Notes under the pieces: model-generated
The model's input: only the letters and a program-made list of their open reading frames with translations
Databases searched by the model: none
Told to the model about the DNA's origin: nothing
Part shown: one piece after another, positions 1 to 10,806 of the stretch
Numbering within the stretch: the stretch's first letter is position 1
Layout: every line of letters starts with the position of its first letter
Translations under genes and position numbers: made by a program
Source: Polytrichum commune
Lineage: Eukaryota; Streptophyta; Polytrichopsida; Polytrichales; Polytrichaceae
Assembly (NCBI GenBank): GCA_950295325.1
Contig: OX485809.1
Coordinates: 29,588,144 to 29,652,143, forward strand
Direction: 5' to 3'
Length of the DNA: 64,000 bases

Positions 1-485
1 TTTAATTAATTTAATGAATTCAGTTAGAAGAATGTCATACCTTAAGCAATTCGTCCTCCTCTACAAGTTAGCACTCCTCTCGACCGTGATTCAATGTGAT
101 AATAACAACAAAATTTCTAAACTAACAATTCTATTCTAGAGCATCAAATGTCAAATCCCCAAGACTTGGAGACTCACCCCGAGGTGAGTGTCAAAGTTTA
201 ATCTTCTTAAATTTAGTTATCCCTCTAAGGTTTTAGTGAACTAACGATCATAGGTTTTTTTATGTTTTTAGAAAATCCCAAAAAGATTCAGGACGTACCT
301 TAGCCACGCTCCCTCCTTAAAACGAAATGCATAAATGAAATATGCAATTCATTCCAAGGAAATAAAGACAATGAACTAAGTAATTAATGACAAAAATCAA
401 AAATTCTAAATAAGACACTTACCATGAGCTAAGCGCTCCTTCCTTCCTCCCACGATGTCGCCTCCACGTCTTGACCCCTAATCCC

Positions 486-509
486 GCTTCATTCCCGGCG
501 GACGCACCA
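486..509 (-). other. Primer-binding site of an LTR retroelement (element 0)
   Basis: On the minus strand, four bases after the LTR end (CCTCACA, then TAAA), the sequence TGGTGCGTCCGCCGGGAAT begins. On the plus strand this reads ATTCCCGGCGGACGCACCA, which has the look of a tRNA 3' end: T-arm ATTCCCGG followed by an acceptor ending in CCA. This marks the start of the internal region of a minus-strand retroelement that continues leftward out of the window. The tRNA species is not identified. Confidence 0.5.
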
Positions 510-513
510 TTTA

Positions 514-1802
514 TGTGAGGCCAAATCACCCACCCTTATGCGTCGTAGTCCGAGTGAGGGCATGGGGATCACATTCATGTTCACATAACTCCCTCTTCCC
601 AACGTCATTAAAATCCATTACATTTCCCATCAACTCTTGTACACCAGTTTATTCCATAATACGAGTACAAGCATTGAAAAATGCTCTTCTTTATTTATCC
701 CCTTTTCCCTACACTAATTTACAAACCAACCCTCAAATCCCTACCAAAAGCTCATTCCTTTATGCCACCCTCCTGCACTTTAGGGCCCCCCCCCCTAATT
801 CACTAATGAGTTAAATTCCTAGTTTAATCTTTCCCCCCTTTCCTAATTAGCTAGCCCACCATATAAGGTGACCTTAGTACCCTTGGCCCCTTCCCATAAC
901 CGGTCCGGCCTTTCGAAGCTCAAGCCTCAAAACCAGCAGCTCATTCCGAGCTCAAACCTCAAAACAACAGCTCATTCCGAGCTCAAGCCTCAAAACAGCA
1001 GCTCATTCCGAGCTCAAGCCTCAAACCAAGAACTCCCTCCCCGCTCAACTAAAAGAGAGACCCATACAAAAAAACCCGAGAGAGCTTAACCCCTTACCCC
1101 TCTCCTAGATAGATAGAAACTCCGGTCCCTTTTTAGCAAGGGGCCGGCGTGAATAAAGTCTCCGTTCGTAATGCCAATGACCCGATGCCCACTGGACAAG
1201 GGGACATTGGGACAATACTACTCTCCCCTTTCGAGGGTGGACACTATAGTGACACACTATACTACTAGTTTCTAGCTAGCCACTAGTGCCTTGAAGATAC
1301 CGGACATGATATCCCCCCAAAGGGCTTTGAGGTACCCATACAACAAGGTCCAAGGACCCCCCACCATAGTTGGGTGGACTAAGGTGGTGAGCACCACGCC
1401 GGCATTGGGAATAGAACCCATAACCTCCTCATTGGGGGCCAAGAGCCCTAACCACCAAGCCAAGGCCCGTGGTGCCTACCCCTCTCCTACATAATAGGAC
1501 CTCATCCTATCTACTAAACCCTCATCCCCTAAACCAACACGATAGGTCCCAATTCAAACACTTAAACCCCGAGGCCCCTTCCCTTACTTTAACCCACAAA
1601 CACTATGTTCTAAATTTCAACCCCTAATTACACTAATCCTTTAATTAACCACACTAAATAAGCCTAAGGCCTAAAACATAAATCCACACCAAGCCTCACT
1701 CTTTGTAATCTTTTTTGAGGTTCTAATAATGACTTCAAATGCATGCAATTCTAACTAAATTCTAAACATAAAACAAATATGAGCAACCATTTTGGGCTCA
1801 TA
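514..1802 (-). mobile_element. LTR of element 0 (TGTGAGGCC family, family D)
   Basis: On the plus strand it begins TGTGAGGCCAAA and ends TTTTGGGCTCATA (expected CACA, one change). Both ends resemble those of the large element at 29421-34578. A primer-binding site lies just to its left, so this is the 5' LTR of a minus-strand element whose body lies left of the window. It is inserted in a family-A LTR: the sequence to its right resumes that LTR in mid-sequence. Its left target duplication is outside the window. Positions 1-485 are presumably its leader and gag region, but I see no convincing frame there. Bases 868-1089 hold three to four copies of a short AGCTCAAGCCTCAAA-type repeat. Confidence 0.6.
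1272..1490 (-). repeat. tRNA-derived SINE inside the family-D LTR
   Basis: On the minus strand an RNA polymerase III A box (GGCTTGGTGGTTAGGGC, plus positions about 1446-1462) is followed about 35 bases later by a B box (GGTTCTATTCC, plus 1408-1418), which is tRNA-like spacing. The following segment, to about 1272, has no coding sense. The 63- and 67-codon frames over it are chance. The ends are approximate because I could not find a clear target duplication. Confidence 0.5.
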
Positions 1803-2253
1803 CTGATGCTAACAAGCCACCACTCCATCTTCATCTACGCTTCACGTAGATGCCGATGGACTCCTCACTTGCCACATTCATGCACGTATTAAGGAAGTTA
1901 TGCCTGTTTGAACCTTGGGAGTCCCGGGAATCACACCCAAGCACTGCTATACCAGGGCGCTGTCCCGGGACAACGCCCCACTCAAAGTGCCATAACTCCT
2001 TGCTCACACCTCCGATTGAGGTGTTCTTGAGCATTCTAGAATGTACACGCCATAAGTTACGCATAGCTTATGGCCCTACCCTCGTGCCTCCTAGTCTCCG
2101 TAGGTGGGAGGCGTTCCCAACGCCCAGGGCCCTCGCCCACACTAGGATAACTCGGCCCCTCTCACCAATGGCGCCACAAGTCATGGGTGTCACTCCAGGG
2201 TCCCCCTTGTGCCCATGATGTTTCGGGCACTCCTCATAGAGAGGTGCGCGACA
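1803..2253 (-). mobile_element. Family-A LTR fragment, 3' LTR of chromovirus element 1
   Basis: It matches the right half of the complete family-A LTRs (for example 5504-6491), from CTGATNNTAACAA to the terminus GGTGCGCGACA. It is followed by the polypurine-type tract (CACCCCCACC on plus, GGTGGGGGTG on minus) also found inside elements 2 and 3. The left half of the LTR is missing because the family-D LTR is inserted here. It lacks the TGTCGCAACCC end. Confidence 0.8.
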
Positions 2254-2541
2254 TTCACCCCCACCAAACGGAGTCGATGCCCTCATCGACCATACTCGTA
2301 GTCGGCACACCAATTTTTAAGTTGGCATCCTCTGTGGTGCGGCATTGTATTACCTTAGGGCGCGACCCCCACAAGGCATCTTCAAATTTGGCATAGTCCC
2401 AAAGATGTCATTTCTAGGTGGTCCGTTAGCGACCTTGGATCTCTCCTCCAAGGACCTAACTTACACTAGACCCACCTACTTTGGGACTCACTTGGGTTGC
2501 CCCTCCTTTGGGGCCTCCCCCGTTAGGCTCCACTAGCCTAA

Positions 2542-4646
2542 TGTGAACCCTTAGAGTGGTCCACCACTCCGCGGGATCACTTTTAGTTAGAGAGATTTTT
2601 CCTCTTAGAGAGATTTCCTATAGCTATCCATAGCCATTTCCCATTTATGATTTGGTTAAGATAACAATTAGTTATGGATTTTCAAAGATGGAGTAGAAAA
2701 ACTGGGTGGTCTTGTGGGTAGCGGCTGCTGGATCTGACCTGCGAGCCCAATAGGAATTTTATTTTAAGAAGTTATATTTTTTCCAAGTAGAACTTTTGTC
2801 TAGCTTTCCAAAATTTCTTAGAGCATTTGATTTGAGCATGATTTGAATTAGATATGAATTGTGGAAGATGGGACACATAGTTTGAGAACTTTTGGTTGAC
2901 TGTTGCATTACAGAGGATCTTCTGGGTTCACTTCGGCTTATCTTTCTAATCACATATTTTTATCAAATACATATTTTTAATATATTTCCAAGGTCATACA
3001 GAACGTTTGATTTGAATACATAGTTTGATATATAGTTTAAGTCTTCTTGATTGACTGCTGTATTACAAGGAATCTGCTGAATTTTTATTAGCTTAACTTG
3101 CTGATGTCATAATTTTTCTACTTAGAACTTGTTCATAGCTTTCCAATGGTATAAGGAAACCCTAGATCCAAGTAGTAAGGAATGTGCTATGAATTTTAGA
3201 AGTTAGATAGGTGGGTTGGAAGGGTCGGTTGAATCGACCTCACACTTCCAACCCTCATAACTTTTGCATTTCTTATCCGATTAAAGTGATTTTTAGATCA
3301 TTGGAAAGATAATTAGGTGCACTAAGTATAAATATTATGCTTAGGATTAAATTACAGTGCAGAATAAATACTTTATATTTTAATTGTTAACTAAGATACA
3401 CTTACTACCAAACTAGTTACAAAGAAGGAGGCAAGGTTGACGCTCGGGAAGTGGAGCAAGGAAGGAGATAGTGGCTCGGCCTATATCAAGCCCAAATCAA
3501 CCGAAGAGAATTGAGGTAAATTAACTAACCTTAAGCCTTCCATTTAGGGTTGGAGGGAGCACGGCTAAGGTACGCATCTCTAAACCCACTCACCTATCTC
3601 GTAAGGTCAAGTGGCTTAACCACTTGACCGCCAAGGGAATACCCAACTCCATTGTTTTTGGGCCCCTTGGTATGTTTTATAGTAGTAGCTTCATATATTA
3701 ACAAGTTTCGTATGTGGTAAGTCGGATTAATTACCGACATAACCACTCTTAATGTTGTTGGTGGAAATGTAGAATTAATGACCCGCGAATCCACTATATG
3801 TTGTTGGCCCCATAGATTGGGAATAATGGCCCCAATTTATGAAGATTGCACAACATGGTGAACCTACAGGTCGCCCGTCACCCTGGTCCCATTGAGTTGC
3901 ATTTCGTGGTCTATCCAGTGTAAACACATTTAACAATAAAAACATACAAAATAAATCATAAACCTTTGTTGGCAAGAGACCCGAATCGGAAACTTAATTC
4001 GGTAGAGTGATACCACTCTTCGAACCATTGATGTTCGAATAGGTTTGAAATGTCATTCAACCTTCAAAGGACCTGCACGAGCCCTTAGAAGGTTCTGAGG
4101 TAAGGGGTGATGCCTAATATGTGAATGTAGTGAGGTAGGACGTGCAAACGAAAATAAGTAATAAGAAGGAATTTGTGTGAAGGGTGGGACTTAGGCCAAG
4201 TTCCTCCACTTAGAAAATATAATAGAACTAAGTAAAAAAATATGAAGAATTAAATGGTCCATCAAATTGTCATTATTCCGTTCATTGAGCTAGGGTGGTA
4301 TGAGTCACACCCGGTTGGTGTGTATCATAATCATCTTAATTCACAAATTAGGATTGCCTTGGTTTCAAGGCTCGTGCGTCTGCGCGTAGAATAGGTTGTA
4401 AGTTAAGGTTAGAACTAGATATGAAATTGGTTAGTGGAGTTTAGAGCCACACTAGTAAAAACCTAAGGCCCAACCTCCGGAGGTACTACGACGCACATTT
4501 AATCTCCCTTAAAAATCTAACTACTCACGTTATACACCTATCATCCGGGTTTGCCTTGGGCACCTGCAAGTGCAGGCCACCTTCACCGAAGGGCTTGTGT
4601 GATACTTTTAGGCTCCCTCGAAAGGGGGTGGCCCAAAAGTACCACA
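2542..4646 (+). mobile_element. Family-C solo LTR (2105 bp) in element 1
   Basis: It begins TGTGAACCCTT, ends AAGTACCACA and is flanked by perfect 5-bp duplications CCTAA (2537-2541 and 4647-4651). Removing it rejoins element 1 to the sequence seen uninterrupted in elements 2 and 3. A second copy of the family is at 37903-40874. This copy lacks about 0.8 kb present there (37950-38770). I see no coding frame in it. With TG...CA ends and a 5-bp duplication it is best read as a solo LTR; a short non-autonomous LTR element is possible. Confidence 0.85.
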
Positions 4647-5159
4647 CCTAACATAACACATCTAGGCGAGACCTCAACGCTTCTACTAAGTTGTCTCGGT
4701 TGCAACTCCGAGATGGCTTTCCATTGTTAAGCCACGCCTCGATCGCACGGGGGTGATGCCAAGTCCCGCCCGACTCGGTTCCCACTTTGCTCTTTCGAGA
4801 CATGGGTTCATGACTCCCATGCGCCAACTCTCGTTAAGTCGCGGGTAGCACTTTTATGAGCACACGCCATCACCTTGTCCCCGCCCGGACAAGCCCACAA
4901 CTAAGAAGTTTCTTGGTTTTATTCAAGGCCCGTCCAAGCCATGGCCCCCAATTACTCGGCTTACCAACCTAGTTTGGCATATCTATTCCCCTTCTTCCAT
5001 TAACCAAGCACAAGTACAAGACTAGGACGTCATCTCATACTTTTCTCTTTGCACCGCTAAAGTTTGGACTTTATTCCCTCAAGCCAAAGAACAAGTTCAT
5101 GTTGTGGAGTAATTAGCCTCGAAGCTAAGTGTACTAATATCATCTCTCCCCCACTAAAG

Positions 5160-5360
5160 GAGATTGATGTCCTCATCAATGCCTACGCTTCATTTTATTG
5201 GAATCCTTAGCCTTAGTTTCTTCAAAGTGCTTTACCAATTCCTTGGCGTTCATCATGTCTCTTGCCGCTACCCAAACGGCTTCTTTCTATCCTCACCATT
5301 TCACCGAGTATTCCTTTGTACATTTTCTTTCCTTTTTACTTGGGCTTCGTACACTTGAGG
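5160..5360 (-). pseudogene. Chromodomain remnant of element 1
   Basis: On the minus strand the sequence matches the chromodomain that ends the integrase of plant chromoviruses. The readable version in element 2 has YLVKW, then GYHEKE, then ELVKHFEE. Here the same stretch is shortened and has stops. It sits between integrase and the 3' untranslated region, the usual place in chromoviruses. Confidence 0.6.
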
Positions 5361-5503
5361 ATGCCCTCCTACCTCATGTTCCAAATAACACCACAAGGTC
5401 GGGAGGTGGCCTAATCACTTGCTTGTGATCGGGCCACGAAGTGTTGTCCTTAAATGGCTTTAGGATTGAGACATGAAATGTCGGATGCACTTTGATCTCG
5501 GGC

Positions 5504-6491
5504 TGTCGCAACCCTTGCTAGCCCCCCCTTGACAATCTTGCCAATTTTCAATTCTAGCAAAGGTTACGAGTCGCTAACCCTTCACATTCCGCCATGCTAA
5601 TGGTTAGCTCCTCTTACCCCGGACCATATAGTTCATAGGAGGGGAACCAACCCTCCTACTTTGCTTTCGGGACTCACCCCTTAATCGGTAACCCATTCCT
5701 AGATGTGGACTTCCATCCATGGAAGTCCCATCTTATGTTGATCATCGCGTTGCCGGAGCAACACTACAACAACCCGAGTCATACTAGGCAACTATGGCCT
5801 CACAATAGGCCAAAGCCCATGGAGGCCTTGCCGTTTGGCCTCGGGTGGGTGAGGCCACACCACCTCACCCATATAAGCCTCTAGGACTCTACGCGGGGCC
5901 CCTACCCCACCGTCAACCAACCTCTTGTCTCTCTACCAAGAGTTGGGGCCAAGTGGACATTTTCCTTTAGCTGCTGGGCCTAGAACCCCCCCCCCCCCCC
6001 CCCCGCAGCTTCAGACCATCATAACTTCCTTGTTTGATGTCCGATCATAACAACCAACCACTCCATCTTCATCTACGCTTCACGTACATGAAGATGGACT
6101 CCTCACTTGCCCCATTCGGGCAAGTCTTGAGGAAGTTATGCCTGTTTGAACCTTGGCAGTCCCGGGAATCACTCCCAGGCACTGCTGTACCAGGGCGCTG
6201 TCCCGGGACAGCGCCCCACTCAAATGGCCATAACTCCTAGCTCACACCTCCGATTGAGGTGTTCTTGAGCATTCTAAAATCACCACGCCATGAGCTACGC
6301 ATAGCTCATGGCCTTACCCTTGTGCCTCCTAGTCTCCGTGGGTGGGAGGCGTTCCCAACGCCCGGGGCCCTCACCCACACTAGGATCACTTGGGCGCTCT
6401 CACCAATGGCGCCACAAGTCCCGGGTGTCACTCCGGGGTCCCCCTTGTGCCCATGGTGTTTCGGGCACTCCTCATGGAGAGGTGCGCGACA
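5504..6491 (-). mobile_element. Family-A solo LTR inserted in element 1
   Basis: It runs from TGTCGCAACCC to GGTGCGCGACA, 988 bp, with perfect target duplications CGGGC (5499-5503 and 6492-6496). In elements 2 and 3 the target reads continuously (CTTTGATCTCCGGCAGTAATTCC), so this is an insertion into the integrase C-terminal region of element 1. It contains a run of about 22 C at 5983-6004 where other copies have six or fewer. The LTR also carries several palindromes, described in the findings. Confidence 0.92.
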
Positions 6492-6504
6492 CGGGCGGTA
6501 ATTC

Positions 6505-7590
6505 CAAATTATATATGTCCTTGAACACTTGTTCCACAATGGAAAACGAAGCTCCAATTTGGATATGAACTTTGGAGTGAGGCCTTCCGGCTAAGTGAAG
6601 TTGTTCACATTCAACAACACCTTTTGGCCCACCTCATTCTCCACTTCGCATCTTCTGGCATTGACTTGCACTCCGTAGCACCTTCGGGCTTTCTCCACCA
6701 ACAACTTGGTCATCTCCAAAACTTGTTTACCATCCTTGGCCAAGTCCTCACCATATTGGTTGAACTATAGTGTTGAATGTGCCCGCTCGAGAGCTAGGTT
6801 AATAGGTTGGAACGCATCCACTCCATAAGCCACCACGAAAGACCACCCCTTGGTAGCCAAGTGCGTGGCTACATTGCAATTACACTCCGCTCGACCCACA
6901 TAGTCCGCCCAATCTCCTTGGTCCGCCCCCACCAAGTTCCTCAAGTATTGCTTCAAAACTCCATTCACACGCTCCGTTTTCCCATCCATTTGGAAATGCA
7001 AGGTCGTGCTAAACCTTAGTTTCATTCCGACCTCCTTAGAGAAATGCATTGAAAATGCACTTGTGAACTTTGGATCTTGATCCCACACAATCACTCTTGG
7101 CAACCCGTGGTGCCTCAACCATCCTTTGAGAAAAGGCTATGCGGTCTCCAACGCGGTGGCAGTTCCCACAATGGGCACCATGTGTGCCAACTTGGCAAAC
7201 CGCTCTACCATCAACAAGATGGCATCATATCCATGTGACTCCGGCAAACTTGTGATCAAGTCCATGCACATACTATGCCATGGCCCCGACGGGATAGGCA
7301 ACGGTTGCAAGAAGCCGCCTTGCTTTTGGTAAGAGGCTCGGCTCTCTTGGCACTTTGATTGAAGCCTTCACAAAGTGGGTTATATCTTCCTTTATGCACC
7401 GCCAATGGTACCTCCATGACATCATTCTATGGCGGTTTTTTCTTTCTCCTCTATGGCCGACAATAGGACTATCACATTCTTCCTTCCAAACCAATAGCCT
7501 CAACTTGCCTTGTGGCACATACACCCAACTTTGCTTACACTTGAACAATCCGCCCACCAACTTAACATTTTTGAGCACCTTGCTCTTGTG
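6505..7590 (-). pseudogene. Integrase remnant of element 1
   Basis: The minus strand at 7578-7273 resembles the integrase zinc-binding region (DGLFKC-like, then HRGERKNRHRM). 7118-6765 encodes RHHGLPRVIVWDQDPKFTS and KTERVNGVLKQYLRN, which are the second catalytic Asp region and the catalytic Glu region of the DDE core. An in-frame TAG (7137-7139) separates the two halves of the core, at the same codon as in elements 2 and 3. Further stops and the solo LTR at 5504-6491 break the C-terminus. The gene is non-functional. Confidence 0.8.
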
Positions 7591-7599
7591 AAGCTCACC

Positions 7600-8900
7600 T
7601 AAAAGCTTTTGTGCTTTGGGGTAGTTAATTTACCCCTCCCGTATCTTGCATCACAAGTTTCCTTCGCCGGCACACATTAGCCATAAGGTTTGGATGGTTC
7701 TCATTGCTTGGAACTCTTCCGGTCTACTTAGCGCATCCGGCACCACATTTCCACGGTCCGGTTTGTGGATCAAATCCACCTTCATAAGCATCAAACTATC
7801 ATGCCACCGCAATGACTTGGAGCTCATTTGCGTTTGTATGTCAAAATACTTTTAGGACACATTGTCCGTGTAGACCTTTGTTTTGTGCGACCCCAACTAG
7901 TGTCACCACATCTTCAAGCAATGCACTACAACAAAGAAGTTTTTTGTCATGAGTTGGTTGTCTTCTTTGACAACCATGGAGCTTCATGCCCCCATATGCG
8001 ATGGCCATCCATCTTACATCAACAATCCGCCATTGGCAAAATCATTCACCCCCGTATGCCCTTCAAAAGGTTTGTCAAACTCCGCGAACTTGAGCACGGG
8101 CGGCGAAGAGAACTTGGTCTTAAGCTCCCCAAAGACTTGGTGACAAGCATCATCCCACTTTTGGGATAGCCATTTCTTTCACAAGTTGCACAAGGTTGGA
8201 CAACCATCGAGCTTTATGCTCCCATATGCAATGACCATCCATCTTGCATCAACATCCGCCAATGATAAAGTCACTCGCCCCCGTATGCACCTCAAAGGTT
8301 TGTCAAACTCCGCGAACTTGAGCACGGGCGGCGAAGACAACTTCGCGTTAAGCCCCTTAAAGACTTGGTGACAAGGCTCATCCCACTCTTGGGATAGCCA
8401 TTTCTTTCACAAGTCGGACAAGGTCGGACAACCATGGAGCTTAATACTCTTATATGCAATGGTCATGCATCTTGCATCAACAATTCGCCAATGGTAAAGT
8501 CATTTGCCCCTGTATGCACCTCAGAAGGTTTGTCAAAGTCCGCAAACTTGAGCACGGGCAGCGAAGAGAACTTGCTCTTAAGCTTCTCCAAGACTTGGTG
8601 GCAAGGCTCATCTCACTCTTGAGATAGCCATTTTTTCAACAAGGTGACTAAGATCCTAGCAACCTTAGAAAAATCTCGAATGAAGTGGTGGTAGTAGTTG
8701 GCTAGGCCATCCAATGACCTAAGCCTTTTTTTTGAATCAAGGGCCAATTCTCCTCTTGGATTGCCTTGACATTTTTCACGTTCGTCGACCAACTTCATTT
8801 GTCACCACATACCTCAAGAACTCAATCTTTCATTGAGCAAAGTTGATTTCCATCCTTTGGCGGTAATATTTTGAGCAACACATTGGTGAATACATCCTTG
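7600..8900 (-). pseudogene. RT thumb and repeated RNase H segment of element 1
   Basis: The minus strand at about 8740-8640 encodes LANYYHHFIRDFSKVA, the conserved RT connection motif. Downstream, the segment covering the RT-RNase H junction (WDEP..QVF.EL, PPVLKF, FEVHTG, IAYGS.KLDG) is present about three times with a period of 228-230 bp (boundaries near 8162, 8390 and 8620). The first catalytic Asp of RNase H (normally TDAS) is Gly in these units. Frames are broken. The rest of RNase H follows to about 7650. Confidence 0.7.
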
Positions 8901-9009
8901 TATCTCACCAACATCCCACAAATGTGGTTTGGGGGAGGCCCTTTCCTAGCCTCCCCATGAATTCCTTGGAGTTGCTCCAATTGAACCACGACCATTATTT
9001 TTTATTATT

Positions 9010-9560
9010 TTTTATTTTTCTCGTTTATTCATTTGGTCCTTTAAGACCAAATTCGACTTGGTTCCTCCTACCATAGGAGTCCTTGTCAATTTGTAGTTCA
9101 ATTCTTTGCCACGTGACGCATCACAAACGCACCGCAAGCTCACCAGCTTGCGCCTCACATCTATCATGTGAGTTTCAAAGAAGGTGACCTTTACAATGAT
9201 ATGCATTTCATCTATTTCACATGGCGTGAAATTTTGACAAAAATCCAATGTCCCACATTGAAAGCTTACATGCATCGCGGCCTCCTTTGCCTCATGCGGT
9301 CGCCCTTTGCAAACCGCACTTTGGTGGGCTTGCCCGCTTTACCGGTCCGCAAGCCCCAACTCCCTTATGAGTTTTGGGCTCATGAAGGAATGCCTTGCCT
9401 CTTTGTGAACACATGAGATCTTTTTCTCATTGATTCGGGCCATAATATACAAAAGACTTGGCCTTGGCTTAAGGCTACTAGCCTTGGCTACAAAGCCATC
9501 GTCTAATATTCGGTCCGTGGCAACAACAAGATCTAGCTTGGTCCGCGAAGCCAAACTTTT
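9010..9560 (-). pseudogene. Aspartic protease remnant of element 1
   Basis: The minus strand at 9554-9339 encodes a pattern like INEKKISCV..EARHSFMSPKLIRELGL, the flap and active-site context of a Ty3/gypsy protease. The catalytic D-T/S-G is replaced by H-K-E here. 9275-9012 encodes the following part (FTPCEIDEMHIIV), corresponding to the usual DFTVVPMDDYDVVLG region. There is no continuous frame. Confidence 0.6.
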
Positions 9561-10041
9561 TTTTCTTCTTCGGGACCATCGGCTTCAATGCTCTCGCAAT
9601 GATCCCCGCCACGACCTCAATAAATTTTGGAAATTTGAACATAGTATTCACCACGTGCTTTTCAAACCCCACCTAAAATGATGCATTTCTTACAAACCTC
9701 GTCCATTTTAGATGTATCCTTCATTTGTGCGTTCGCACATAGGCCTTAAGAGGCCTCGGGTGCCTCATTAGCACAAAGTTCATTCCAACATCATCACATA
9801 CTAAGCATTTTGGATTGGAATTTCAATCCAACATTAATGCCCTCCAAGGTTTTGGGTGCATTCGGTATTCTAGGCCCCAAATATTTTTTGAGGTTTGCGG
9901 GAGCACTTTCAAAGCACTCCACCATTTTTCCTCACCGAATCCACCATCATGCCCACCATTGTCATTAGAATCAATGGTATGGTCAAAATTCCCTTATACA
10001 TGATCCTTGTTCCAATTTGAGCCTCACAACCTTTTGGATAT
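9560..10041 (-). pseudogene. gag remnant of element 1, truncated
   Basis: The sequence aligns with the gag stretch of elements 2 and 3 (LSKKCIVLGGFQKRVVKTMF in the best-preserved copy). It ends abruptly at ...CCTTTTGGATAT, 10041, where element 2's LTR begins. The leader and primer-binding site that should follow are missing. Confidence 0.6.
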
Positions 10042-10806
10042 TGTCGCAACCCTTGCTAGCCCCCCTTGACAATCTTGCCAATTTTCCATTCTAGCAAAGG
10101 TTACGAGCGCTAACCCTTCGCATACCGCCATGCTAATGGTTAGCTCCTCTTACCCCGGACCATATAATTCAAAGGAGGGGAACCAACCCTCCTACTTTGC
10201 TTTCGGGACTCACCCCTTAATCGGTAACCCATTTCTTCGATGTGGACTTCCATCCATGGAAGTCCCATCTTATGTTGATCATGGCATTGCCGGAGCAACA
10301 CTACAACAACCCGAACCATACTAGGCAACTATGGCCTCACAATGGCCAAAGCCCATGGAGGCCTTGCCATTCGGCCTCGGGTGGGTGAGGCCACACCACC
10401 TCACCCATATAAGCCTCTAGGACTTCACGCGGGGCCCCTACCCCACCGTCAACCAACCTCTTGTCTCTCTACCAAGAGTTGGGGCCAAGTGGACATTTTC
10501 CTTTAGCTGCTGGGCCTAGAACCCCCCAGCAGCTTCAGACCATCATAACTTCCTTGTATGATGTCTGATCATAACAACCAACCACTCCATCCTCATCTAC
10601 GCTTCACGTAGATGCCGATGGGCTCCTCGCTTGCCCCATTCGGGCAAGTCTTGAGGAAGTTATGCCTGTTTCAACCTTGGCAGTCCCGGGAATCACTCCC
10701 AGGCACTGCTGTCCCAGGACAGCACCCCACTCAAATGGCCATAACTCCTAGCTCACACCTCCGATTGAGGTGTTCTTGAGCTTTCTAGAATCACCACGCC
10801 ATGAGC

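Larger units (their letters stand above)
1803..10041 (-). mobile_element. Chromovirus element 1, old and heavily interrupted
   Basis: This is a minus-strand Ty3/gypsy copy. From right to left it reads gag, protease, RT, RNase H, integrase, chromodomain, 3' untranslated region and polypurine tract. It is interrupted by a family-C LTR (2542-4646) and a family-A solo LTR (5504-6491), and its gag-side end is cut off at 10041 where element 2's LTR starts. Its own 5' LTR and primer-binding site are absent. All frames are broken. It is the most diverged of the three copies. Confidence 0.85.
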
